A stretch of DNA of 16,669 nucleotides, from contig JAACDS010000161.1 in assembly GCA_009936895.1 (NCBI GenBank), positions 1-16,669 of the forward strand. The letters run 5' to 3'. Within the stretch, counting starts at the first letter, position 1. Every line of letters starts with the position of its first letter. This stretch comes from Pseudomonadota bacterium (lineage in GTDB: Bacteria > Pseudomonadota > Gammaproteobacteria > Pseudomonadales > Azotimanducaceae). A program made the translations under genes and the position numbers. Below the pieces are notes generated by a model. It was not told the DNA's origin. It searched no databases and saw only the letters and a list, made by a program, of their open reading frames with translations. Shown in pieces: positions 7,280 through 14,401 of the stretch.

Positions 7280-7879
7280 TTAATCTGCCATTTCAAACGT
7301 GATACGGGTTTTAACGCCAGCCACGTCAATTGGCTCGCCGTTTACGACCTTCGGCTTATACTTATACTTCAACGCCGCATTAATCGCCGAGCGGTTAAAA
7401 ATGCCTGGCGGTTTGGCGTCTATCACGACCGGATCGCGCACCGCGCCGGTCTTCGTGACGATGTACTCCAAAATCACGTAGCCTTCAATACCGCGTGTTT
7501 GCGCTCGTCTTGGGTACTGTGGGTTCACCTTAACAATTGGCAAATATTCACCATCGGAACTGAACCCTCCCCCTTCGATGGACAGATCCACATCGACGTC
7601 TACCGCGCCCACATCCACGCCCTGGGACAAATCAGAAGATTCAAAATCCGGCTTGGGCATATCGGGTGGCGGTTCATCCGGCGGCGGTGGCGGCTTTGGC
7701 TTACGCTGCTTCGTTTCAACTTCTTGATCGTCCTGCAAACGCACGAAGTCCAAGAGTTTCCCTTTAACGCCTTCATCCAACTTCGCTTCATCTGTTGCAA
7801 TGATGGCCTGCATCAAAAAGAACAGCAAAAATGTGACTAAAGCTCCTAGGCCAACGCCTATCGCATAACGAGCGACCAT
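7280..7879 (-). CDS. tonB: TonB energy transducer (TonB2-like)
   Basis: A 199-residue TonB. It has one N-terminal membrane anchor (about 5-28), a short proline-rich segment (61-77, PKPPPPPDEPPPDMPKP), an acidic linker, and a C-terminal TonB domain from about 113 with NPQYPRRAQTRGIEGYVILEY. TonB spans the periplasm and passes energy from the ExbB/ExbD proton channel to outer-membrane receptors. The short proline segment and the absence of the anchor histidine found in E. coli TonB suggest the TonB2 class. It begins 12 bp after exbD and is followed after 21 bp by the TPR gene. The ribosome binding site CAGGTAG lies four bases before the ATG. Confidence 0.92.
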   Translation of the reverse strand: MVARYAIGVGLGALVTFLLFFLMQAIIATDEAKLDEGVKGKLLDFVRLQDDQEVETKQRKPKPPPPPDEPPPDMPKPDFESSDLSQGVDVGAVDVDVDLSIEGGGFSSDGEYLPIVKVNPQYPRRAQTRGIEGYVILEYIVTKTGAVRDPVVIDAKPPGIFNRSAINAALKYKYKPKVVNGEPIDVAGVKTRITFEMAD

Positions 7880-7891
7880 AGTACTACCTGC

Positions 7892-8302
7892 CTAATTGTT
7901 TTCGGTTGATATAGCCACTTCGCGCATTCCTGCAGCTCTGGCGGCATTGAGAACAACCATGAGCTTTTCATTGGTCGAGATTCGATCGGCTTGCACAACA
8001 AGTCCTCCCTTGGGGTTTTCTGCATGCAGACGTTCGATATGCGAGCGGACCGAGTTTGGGTCCACGCGCTTCTTGTCTATCCAGATATCGCCACTCGGGC
8101 TAATGGCAACCAGCAAGGCTACCGTCGGCTTTTGCTCAGATGTCATTGCTTCTGGGCGCAGTACGTCGATACCCGCCTGTTTAATAAACGTGGCGGTCAC
8201 GATGAAGAAGATCAACATGATGAACACGACGTCCAGCATGGGCGTCAGGTTGATGTCAGCTTCTTCTTCGCTTCTTGAAATGCGCTTTATTTGTCTGCGC
8301 AT
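7892..8302 (-). CDS. exbD: ExbD/TolR-family proton-channel subunit
   Basis: A 136-residue protein with one membrane helix (about 22-42, starting in NLTPMLDVVFIMLIFFIV) and a periplasmic domain. D24 in that helix matches the essential channel aspartate of ExbD (D25 in E. coli). LTPMLDVVF is the family signature. The C-terminal half (VVQADRISTNEKLMVVLNAARAAG) is the usual ExbD/TolR periplasmic fold. Expected to form the inner-membrane motor with the ExbB proteins encoded upstream. AGAGGAG precedes the ATG by seven bases. Spacing is 23 bp from exbB and 12 bp to tonB, so it is clearly within the operon. Confidence 0.94.
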   Translation of the reverse strand: MRRQIKRISRSEEEADINLTPMLDVVFIMLIFFIVTATFIKQAGIDVLRPEAMTSEQKPTVALLVAISPSGDIWIDKKRVDPNSVRSHIERLHAENPKGGLVVQADRISTNEKLMVVLNAARAAGMREVAISTENN

Positions 8303-8325
8303 AAAAATTCTCCTCTGCCCCGAAT

Positions 8326-8844
8326 CTAATGATCCAGAGTTAGTTGGTCTTCAAAAAGCTCAGTCTCGTATTCGACCTTCCGCTTTAGATAGGTCGTACC
8401 CACAAGGCCAGACAATGAAGCGATCATTCCCGACATGGTCGGTATGGTCGCCATAGACACGCCAGCCGCCATGGAACGGGCGTTACCGCCCTGAGTTGCC
8501 ATAGCGTCAAACACTGCGATCATACCCGTTACGGTGCCGAGCAGCCCGAACAGAGGGCATAGCGCCACGCAGGTTTCGATAATGGGTAAGCTCCCAGTGA
8601 TGCGGGTTGCACCATCAGAAATAATCCCCTCTCGCACCTGACGTGCACTCCATGACTTGCGTTCGCCCCGGTTTTCCCAGGTATTACTGGCTTCCAGCAC
8701 CAAGTCTTTGTGTTCGGTTCGGAAAAACCAAACCCGCTCGAAAATTAGGCTCCACATCAGGAAGGTAATGGCAGCGATGAACCAAAGTACATCGCCTCCC
8801 ATCTCCATGAATCTGATGATCGCCAGGTAAGCGTCGTTAAACAT
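8326..8844 (-). CDS. exbB: ExbB/MotA/TolQ proton-channel subunit, short form
   Basis: A 172-residue ExbB-type protein. Helix 1 is at about 17-37 (VLWFIAAITFLMWSLIFERV). Helices 2 and 3 are in the conserved MotA/TolQ/ExbB block, with ETCVALCPLFGLLGTVTGMI and AAGVSMATIPTMSGMIASL. The short length and lack of a periplasmic domain match ExbB2 of Vibrio-type TonB2 systems, which act beside a second, larger ExbB-like protein (TtpC). That partner is encoded directly upstream with a 34-bp gap. It should form the proton-conducting pentamer with ExbD. Which of the two ExbB-like proteins provides the channel cannot be told from sequence. Confidence 0.93.
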   Translation of the reverse strand: MFNDAYLAIIRFMEMGGDVLWFIAAITFLMWSLIFERVWFFRTEHKDLVLEASNTWENRGERKSWSARQVREGIISDGATRITGSLPIIETCVALCPLFGLLGTVTGMIAVFDAMATQGGNARSMAAGVSMATIPTMSGMIASLSGLVGTTYLKRKVEYETELFEDQLTLDH

Positions 8845-8878
8845 CTTGCGGCAGTCCCCTTGGACTCAGGCTTTCGGC

Positions 8879-10369
8879 TTAACCTAAGGTTTTACCGGAC
8901 TTTTCAGCGTGATCGGCAATAATACCGGCGCTCTGCTCTTCGATAATGTGCACCAGCCCACGAGACCGAGAACTCACTACCGCGTGCAGTAGCGTGGTTG
9001 GAATCGCCACACAAAGTCCTAGTACCGTCGTCATAAGCGCTTTAGAAATACCGCTAGCCATGGTTTTCGGATCACCAGTACCAAACAGCGTGATCGCCTG
9101 GAAGGTTTCGATCATACCGATCACCGTACCCAAGAGGCCGGTAAGCGGTGCAACCACCGAGATCACCTGAACCAGATTGATGTACTTCGTCAGAGCAGGT
9201 GTCTCCGTCAGAATCGCTTCGCCCAACTTGAGCTCAAGGGTTTCAACGTCGACATCTTTGTTCTCCTCGTACACTTTGAGGACACGACCCAGTGGGTTGT
9301 CGTCTTGCGCGACGGGATCTTTACGCTGAGCGGCAACCTTGGTACCAATCATGAACAACGTAATGAACCGCTCCAGTGCCAATAGCACACCGAGGATACC
9401 GCCCAAAATGATCACTGAACCTACTTCACCACCCTGACCGTCGCAGAAAGGCATGCCACACTCGCCGATGGCGGCGAACGGGGAACCGATGCGCTCACCC
9501 AAGGTTGCGGCTTGGATCAATAGCGCAAGCAAGGAACCACGCGTGGGGTCTACAGAAAACTCAACCACTTCGCCGGGAGCCGCTGCCTGAAGGTCTTCTG
9601 CCGTAGAAACGTGACGTCCCGTTGGCTGTCGCGCCAGCTCTGAAATTGACTGGCTGTCGGCATCCCATTGCAGGTATTGGCCTTCGCCAATTAAGGCAAA
9701 GGAGCCCACTCGAACGATTTCAGTATTCACCTTGTCACCCGAAAGCTTCGTAATCGTACCCGGGTACTTCGAAATCTTTCCGGACTCGGTCATCTCGCGC
9801 TGGAGCTCAAACCACAGGCTTTCCATCTCATCAATGGTTGCCAACTGACTAGAGGTACCCATTTTCTTGGCCAGCTCACCCAACCAGTCTCCACGGTTAG
9901 CGTACTGACTGGAAATAATAGAGCCTTCAAAACCGCCGCGGGTGTCACCAGCAACCTGCTGCAACACGCCGAACAATTCACGCAAGCTACCCAACCGCTT
10001 ATCCAGCTGTTCGGTCAGGTCGCCAATACGAATTTCGTTTTCTTCGAATTGGGTTTCCAGCCGATCGGAACGACGCTGCTCGCGCAAACGTTCCGCTTCA
10101 GCTTCTTTTAACAGACGCGCTTGTTCTGCTTTTTCGTTGGCGAAGCGACGTTCGCGGGCGGTGTTCTCGCGAGATTCCACAACGCGTCGTTCTTTTACGT
10201 TCTCTAGCAATTCGTCCAGAGAGCTGGCTTCGTTTACCACCAAATCGCTGGCAGGCGCTGCGCCCTCTTCAGCGATGGTCACCGGAGCAAACACCGTCGC
10301 GCCTAGGGCCAAGGAGGCCGCGGCAAAGAGTTTCAATTTAGTCAAACCAAGTGTCATGTTGTTGATCAT
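8879..10369 (-). CDS. ttpC: TtpC-like large ExbB with periplasmic coiled-coil domain
   Basis: A 496-residue protein. It has a signal sequence (about 5-33, ending near TIAEE), a long charged coiled coil (50-130), a periplasmic globular part (about 175-275), then three membrane helices (316-342, 396-420, 441-466) that form a MotA/TolQ/ExbB domain with LTGLLGTVIGMIETF. This architecture matches TtpC, a TonB2-system protein described in Vibrio as needed for TonB2 function. The globular part resembles the preceding DUF3450 protein: KYPGTI here from K201, then V..VRVGSFALIG, against TYPSTI and ILKVGRIALVY there. Its ATG overlaps the DUF3450 stop by 4 bp (ATGA). An alternative start is M5; both give the same signal sequence. 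The symbol follows architecture and context. Confidence 0.88.
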   Translation of the reverse strand: MINNMTLGLTKLKLFAAASLALGATVFAPVTIAEEGAAPASDLVVNEASSLDELLENVKERRVVESRENTARERRFANEKAEQARLLKEAEAERLREQRRSDRLETQFEENEIRIGDLTEQLDKRLGSLRELFGVLQQVAGDTRGGFEGSIISSQYANRGDWLGELAKKMGTSSQLATIDEMESLWFELQREMTESGKISKYPGTITKLSGDKVNTEIVRVGSFALIGEGQYLQWDADSQSISELARQPTGRHVSTAEDLQAAAPGEVVEFSVDPTRGSLLALLIQAATLGERIGSPFAAIGECGMPFCDGQGGEVGSVIILGGILGVLLALERFITLFMIGTKVAAQRKDPVAQDDNPLGRVLKVYEENKDVDVETLELKLGEAILTETPALTKYINLVQVISVVAPLTGLLGTVIGMIETFQAITLFGTGDPKTMASGISKALMTTVLGLCVAIPTTLLHAVVSSRSRGLVHIIEEQSAGIIADHAEKSGKTLG

Positions 10370-11142
10370 TGTGCTGCTCCCGCTCCAACTACCGGCAAGC
10401 TCAGCATATCGATTGATGCCTGCTGACGAGCCATACGAATGCCCTGTCTTACAGAAGCTTGATAAGAGTTATCAACTGCCTCGTACTGACGAGCCGTAGG
10501 GTTATACATTCCGGTTTCTGCGCCATCGGGTGTTTGATACACCAAGGCGATTCGACCAACTTTCAAAATATCCACTTTACGTTCTACGCCGTCGATCTCG
10601 ATCGTCGAAGGATAAGTTTCCATCGTTCGGCCGTATTCGTTTTCGATCTGGAAGGCACGGAACACCTGCGAAAACTTTTCGGAAACCGCAACATCCGCGC
10701 GATCCATCATCTCACGCAACCTCTCAACGCGAGCGAGGCGCTCGTCCAACAGGAATGGAGCATCTAGCTCTACAAACTGCTCCAGGCCGTCGATCATTCG
10801 CAGCATCAGCGGTGTAATTTGACGCTCAATAACGGTGACTTCGTCGATGGACTCAGACAACTGCACCATCTCGCGCTCTTGATTACCGATCTGCTTTTCC
10901 AGCTGTCGGTTATAGACCTTCAGGCCTTCAACCTCTTTGAGCACCGTTTTGTACTCATTCAGCAGCTGACGCGTCTCTTCAGTAAGATCGTTGATCTTTG
11001 CCTGAGAGCGTTTCGCCTGAACGTTCATTTGCTCGGCGGCTTGAAAGACGTCTGTCAACGTCGCCCCCAACGCAGACGATCCGGTAAATACAGCCGCGCT
11101 GGTTAACAGCGTTAGCGACAGCTTTTGCATGTGTTTTTTCAT
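10366..11142 (-). CDS. DUF3450-family periplasmic coiled-coil protein
   Basis: A 258-residue protein with a clear signal peptide (1-27, hydrophobic LTLLTSAAVFTGSSALGA), a long coiled coil (about 30-110), and a C-terminal globular part (155-258) with TYPSTIEIDG, ILKVGRIALVYQTPDG and GMYNPTARQYEAVD. These features fit the DUF3450 family, commonly encoded just before TtpC-type ExbB proteins. It is the first gene of the Ton operon; AGGA lies nine bases before the ATG. The fold and order of elements repeat the periplasmic half of the downstream TtpC, so the two proteins may form mixed coiled-coil assemblies over the motor. No enzymatic motif is visible; its biochemical function is unknown to me. 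Confidence 0.88.
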   Translation of the reverse strand: MKKHMQKLSLTLLTSAAVFTGSSALGATLTDVFQAAEQMNVQAKRSQAKINDLTEETRQLLNEYKTVLKEVEGLKVYNRQLEKQIGNQEREMVQLSESIDEVTVIERQITPLMLRMIDGLEQFVELDAPFLLDERLARVERLREMMDRADVAVSEKFSQVFRAFQIENEYGRTMETYPSTIEIDGVERKVDILKVGRIALVYQTPDGAETGMYNPTARQYEAVDNSYQASVRQGIRMARQQASIDMLSLPVVGAGAAQ

Positions 11143-11492
11143 TAGTACTTCCTACTGGAAAATCCCTGGTTTCTGTATGGCTCGAAATTCACTGAGGTGC
11201 CGCACAAGGCGACCCCTTCACATTCGCTTCTAAAGCCAGCTTTTATATGCCGTAGCAAAAATTCAGATGTTGCCTACATAAGAACCGGCCCAAAACAATG
11301 TCCCTTAGATGTGCATCGTCTTCGACGGTTCTCAGCCCGAGAGCGTTGGCAAGAGCGGCCTCCCCGCTAAGTCCGGCACGAAGGATCAACAAACACCAAG
11401 TTTTTGTCAATACTCGACAAGGCCAAGATCGTCAGAACGGGTTTTTATTTGGTTGGATTTGTCTGATTGCTCGATTGTGGTGCAACGTCGGC
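11143..11492. other. 350-bp gap upstream of the Ton operon, unassigned content
   Basis: The longest stretch without an assigned gene. It must hold the Ton operon promoter; TATAAA on the minus strand (11247-11242) is a possible -10 but lacks a fitting -35. I see no Fur-box-like 19-mer. A minus-strand frame from TTG 11392 to the stop at 11243 encodes 49 residues, including GEAALANALGLRTVEDD, and looks codon-like but has no ATG or ribosome binding site. A 5-bp hairpin with loop GGAGG lies inside it (minus strand). An inverted repeat TTGTC-N7-GACAA is at 11404-11420. It could be a decayed gene, an untranslated leader or a small RNA. Confidence 0.4.
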
Positions 11493-12164
11493 CTAAAAAT
11501 GTTCTTCAAAGTGCGCCAATGTGCGGCTCAGGGCCAATTCGGCGGCGGCTTCGTCATAACTGGCTCGGTGATCACAATTGAATCCATGGTCGGCAGCGTA
11601 GACATTGACAGGCAGATCCGGATGCGCCGCCTGAATTTTTTCCACATCAGACATCGGAATGTGCGCATCCAATTCACCGAAGTGCATGATTAACGGACAT
11701 TGGGGGGTCTGATCCAGCATCCCCGCAATACCACCACCGTAATAACTGGATGCGGCAGTTACGCCCTTGATGTTGCAGGCGCTCAAATAGGTCAGCAAGC
11801 CGCCAAAGCAGTACCCGACGACGCCTACGGGACCCAGTTCGACCGCGTAGTCCACCACACTTTGCAAATCTGCGAGCGTCTGTGGCATTTGCAGCTTTTC
11901 AAATGCCAGACCAATACCCGTACCCATGTCGGCTTCGGTATAGCCCAGCTGGATATCCGAGTCGATACGATCAAATAATGCGGGCGCGATAACCGTGTAG
12001 CCTTTCGCCGCGTATCCGTCCGCCACCTCGCGTATGTGCGCATTGACGCCGAATATCTCTTGAATGACGACGACGACACCCTTGCTTTCGCCGCCCGTTG
12101 GACTGGTGGTGTACGCGCCCAAGCCAAAGCTGTCAGACATGGCAATTGTGATCATCTGTCCCAT
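11493..12164 (-). CDS. dienelactone hydrolase-family protein
   Basis: A 223-residue alpha/beta hydrolase of the dienelactone hydrolase family, cytoplasmic (no signal peptide). The catalytic triad is intact: C119 in the elbow GYCFGG, D166 in GELDAHIP and H193 in ADHGFNCDHR; E36 (IQEIFGVN) matches the glutamate that modulates the cysteine in the Pseudomonas enzyme. Family members open dienelactones in chlorocatechol breakdown, but many such chromosomal genes have unknown ester or lactone substrates, and no aromatic pathway gene lies here. The ATG at 12164 was chosen because AGGAG sits seven bases before it; the longer frame to 12188 overlaps that site. It is divergent from phoB across 201 bp. 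Confidence 0.9.
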   Translation of the reverse strand: MGQMITIAMSDSFGLGAYTTSPTGGESKGVVVVIQEIFGVNAHIREVADGYAAKGYTVIAPALFDRIDSDIQLGYTEADMGTGIGLAFEKLQMPQTLADLQSVVDYAVELGPVGVVGYCFGGLLTYLSACNIKGVTAASSYYGGGIAGMLDQTPQCPLIMHFGELDAHIPMSDVEKIQAAHPDLPVNVYAADHGFNCDHRASYDEAAAELALSRTLAHFEEHF

Positions 12165-12282
12165 CGTTTTACTCCTCAAAAGCATCATCCTACCGACGCC
12201 ACGGGCCTTAGATCAATCGAGGACATGACGAGCGCGGAATCGAGTCGCCGGTTGTTTGTCACCGCAAACCCTTGAGACAATA

Positions 12283-12300
12283 AAGTCATGCAATCGTCAC
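12283..12300 (+). promoter_or_regulatory. candidate Pho box upstream of phoB
   Basis: AAGTCAT-GCAA-TCGTCAC has the 7-4-7 layout of a PhoB site (CTGTCAT-N4-CTGTCAC), with five of seven matches in each half. Ten bases after it is TCTACT (12311-12316), which matches four of six bases of a -10 box at the same distance as in E. coli phoA. It lies 65 bp before the phoB start codon. This fits autoregulation under phosphate starvation, but it is a single by-eye match. Confidence 0.5.
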
Positions 12301-12365
12301 AATGCGGTAGTCTACTCATTTGTTGAGACCACCTTCTCGTGCGCTGAGTTGAGGAATACATACAG

Positions 12366-13052
12366 ATGGCTACTACCGTCCTAATTGTTGAAGACGAACC
12401 AGAAATTCGTGAACTGCTGAATTTTTCCCTCACTCGGGCAGGCTTTAATGTTACGGAAGCCGAGACTGGCGAATTAGCACTGCAGCGCCTTGACTCTAAT
12501 TTGCCGGATATCCTCATCGTAGACTGGATGCTTCCGGGAATGAGCGGTGTGGAGTTGGCCAAACGCCTCAGACGGGACGAACTGACCAGCGCCCTCCCCT
12601 TATTGATGCTAACCGCGAGAAACGAAGAGTCGGACATCCTGAAGAGCTTCGAATCCGGCATCGACGACTACATGAGCAAACCGTTCTCGCCAAAGGAACT
12701 GGTCGCAAGAATCAAGGCACTGTTGCGTCGTTCAGGCGCACCGGAAGACGACTTGATCGAAGCGTCAGGCATTCGTATTGATTTGGTCAGTCACCGCGTT
12801 ACGATCAAAGGCGTAGACATCAACATTGGGCCCACTGAGTATCGACTGCTCGAGCTCTTGATGCGAAACCCCGACCGCGTCTTTGAACGCGATCAGTTAC
12901 TGGATCGTGTCTGGGGCCGAAGTAGCTACATCGAAACACGAACCGTTGATGTCCACGTGCTGCGACTGCGTAAAGTTCTCAAGCCCTTTGGCTTAGACGG
13001 AACCGTCCAGACCGTGCGCAGCGTGGGCTATCGTTTCACTCCCATTCAGTAA
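12366..13052 (+). CDS. phoB: phosphate regulon response regulator PhoB
   Basis: A 228-residue OmpR-type regulator. The receiver (1-120) keeps every active-site residue at the PhoB positions: E9, D10, D53 (phosphoacceptor), T83 and K105. The motifs DWMLPGMSG and DDYMSKPFSPKELVARIKALLRR are almost identical to PhoB. The C-terminal winged helix (about 130-226) has GPTEYRLLELLM and RTVDVHVLRLRKVL, then TVRSVGYRF. PhoB activates phosphate-uptake genes by binding Pho boxes when phosphorylated by PhoR. phoR usually follows phoB, but here the next gene, 130 bp on, is a HAD hydrolase, so the kinase must be elsewhere. A candidate Pho box lies upstream. Confidence 0.93.
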   Translation: MATTVLIVEDEPEIRELLNFSLTRAGFNVTEAETGELALQRLDSNLPDILIVDWMLPGMSGVELAKRLRRDELTSALPLLMLTARNEESDILKSFESGIDDYMSKPFSPKELVARIKALLRRSGAPEDDLIEASGIRIDLVSHRVTIKGVDINIGPTEYRLLELLMRNPDRVFERDQLLDRVWGRSSYIETRTVDVHVLRLRKVLKPFGLDGTVQTVRSVGYRFTPIQ

Positions 13053-13182
13053 TCCAGCGTAGCTGCTCGGCCAACGAAATGCCCGCTCGGCATGTTCTCT
13101 GGCGGCCTGGCGTACTAGACTCCGGTTACAGCACTTCGACACGCAAGGCGAAGCATGCCCACCTGAATCTAAGGAGACTACT

Positions 13183-13845
13183 TTGTCTAACGACACACCA
13201 AACCAAGCGTCTGCCATCCTTTGGGATTTTGGCGGTGTATTTACCAGCAGCCCTTTTGAAGCATTCAATGCCCTGGAGGCGCGCCTCGGCGTCCCCGCAG
13301 ACTTTATCCGACAAACCAATGCCATTAATCCCGAGAGCAATGCATGGGCGCAATTCGAATCCAACAGCGTTTCCTTGGACGAATTCGACGGCTTGTTCGC
13401 CGACGAAAGTGAAGCACGCGGCCACCGGATACCGGGCAAAGAAGTAATCGCCATGCTATCCGGTACGCTCCGACCGCGCATGGTCGAGGTGCTAAAACAG
13501 TGCAAAAAGCACTACAAAGTGGCCTGCATCACCAACAATGTCAAAGCCGGGGAAGGGCCTGGTATGGCGCGCGAGAAAAGCAAGGCCAATGCGGTTGCAG
13601 AGGTTATGGCGCTGTTTGATCTTGTGGTTGAATCCAGCGTCGAGGGTGTCCGTAAGCCCAATCCTGAGATCTACACTCGAACCTGCGAACGACTGGGCGT
13701 CGCCTGTTCCGAGGCGATCTTTCTGGACGATCTGGGCATCAATCTGAAGCCCGCAAAAGCCTTGGGCATGCAGACCATTAAGGTGGTCAGTGAAGCCCAA
13801 GCGATAGACGATCTCGCCAACGTTACCGGCCTGATCTTTCCTTAA
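13183..13845 (+). CDS. HAD-superfamily (subfamily IA) hydrolase
   Basis: A 220-residue haloacid-dehalogenase-like protein. Motif I is ILWDFGGVF with nucleophile D15; the residue two positions on, usually the acid/base Asp, is G17, as in the DFGGV/DLGNV subgroup that includes the YihX type. Motif II is T117 (CITNN), motif III is K158 (RKPNPEIY) and motif IV is D182-D183 (IFLDDLGINL). The cap domain is helical (about 22-90). Likely a phosphatase or dehalogenase; the substrate is unknown. The start is TTG at 13183, supported by AAGGAG seven bases upstream. It follows phoB by 130 bp; whether it is cotranscribed is unclear. It ends at a terminator shared with the convergent coxS-like gene. Confidence 0.86.
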   Translation: MSNDTPNQASAILWDFGGVFTSSPFEAFNALEARLGVPADFIRQTNAINPESNAWAQFESNSVSLDEFDGLFADESEARGHRIPGKEVIAMLSGTLRPRMVEVLKQCKKHYKVACITNNVKAGEGPGMAREKSKANAVAEVMALFDLVVESSVEGVRKPNPEIYTRTCERLGVACSEAIFLDDLGINLKPAKALGMQTIKVVSEAQAIDDLANVTGLIFP

Positions 13846-13869
13846 GTCCCGCAACACGATACGGGTACA

Positions 13870-13896
13870 AAAAAGCCCAGCTTGACTGGGCTTTTT
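13870..13896. terminator. bidirectional rho-independent terminator
   Basis: An 11-bp perfect stem (13870-13880 and 13886-13896, AAAAAGCCCAG / CTGGGCTTTTT) with a 5-base loop. T-runs follow on both strands, so it can end the HAD gene (plus) and the convergent coxM-coxS pair (minus), whose stop is 24 bases away. Confidence 0.92.
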
Positions 13897-13919
13897 AAAT
13901 CCACACCGGCGCGCTCACG

Positions 13920-14399
13920 CTACGCCGGATGCGACATCTCCGCAGCAGCGTCTTGCACCGCGCGAATGATTTTATCGTAGCCCGTACACCGGCACAGGTT
14001 TCCCGCCAGCCAGTACCGTATGGTTTCTTCATCAGGATTCGGATTTTTCGCCAGAAGCGCCTTGGACGCGACGATAAAGCCCGGGGTACAGATACCGCAT
14101 TGCAGCGCGGCATTTTCCAAGAACTGGCGCTGCAATGGATGCAATCCGTCTTCACCGGCGATACCTTCAATTGTCTCAACACTTTTACCCGAAGCTTCCA
14201 CGCCCAACATCAGGCATGAGCACACCAAGCGGCCATCAACCAACACCGAGCACGCACCGCAGTCACCGGTACCGCAGCCTTCCTTAGTGCCGGTCAACCC
14301 TAGTTCATCACGCAACACATCCAACATCGATTGATTTGCATCGCACAGGAACTCTCTGGGCTCCCCATTGATTACCGTTTCAACTTGTAGTCTCGCCAC
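13920..14399 (-). CDS. molybdenum hydroxylase small [2Fe-2S] subunit (CoxS-like)
   Basis: A 159-residue subunit of the xanthine dehydrogenase/aerobic CO dehydrogenase family. It holds two [2Fe-2S] clusters that carry electrons from the molybdenum site to FAD. The N-terminal ferredoxin-type cluster is bound by C42, C47, C50 and C62 (GCGTGDCGACSV); the C-terminal one by C101, C104, C136 and C138 (LQCGICTPGF, NLCRCTGYDKI). Start chosen: GTG at 14399, with AAGGAG seven bases upstream inside the coxM stop region. A longer frame to 14450 overlaps coxM and has no family match. The coxM-like gene ends 2 bp before, so the pair is coupled. No large molybdenum-binding subunit is in the window; the substrate is unknown. 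Confidence 0.9.
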   Translation of the reverse strand: MARLQVETVINGEPREFLCDANQSMLDVLRDELGLTGTKEGCGTGDCGACSVLVDGRLVCSCLMLGVEASGKSVETIEGIAGEDGLHPLQRQFLENAALQCGICTPGFIVASKALLAKNPNPDEETIRYWLAGNLCRCTGYDKIIRAVQDAAAEMSHPA

Positions 14400-14401
14400 C
14401 C

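Noticed and set aside
11143..11300. Fur box upstream of the Ton operon
   Set aside because: No stretch approaches the GATAATGATAATCATTATC pattern on either strand.
11404..11420. Inverted repeat TTGTC-N7-GACAA as an operator
   Set aside because: Five-base arms are expected by chance and the site is about 260 bp from the nearest operon start; mentioned only in the gap entry.
11298..11693. 131-residue plus-strand open frame between the Ton operon and the hydrolase
   Set aside because: Its second half is antisense to the dienelactone hydrolase and it has no good ribosome binding site; treated as non-coding on this strand.
12185..12661. 158-residue minus-strand open frame over the phoB start
   Set aside because: Antisense to the PhoB receiver domain and low in recognisable features.
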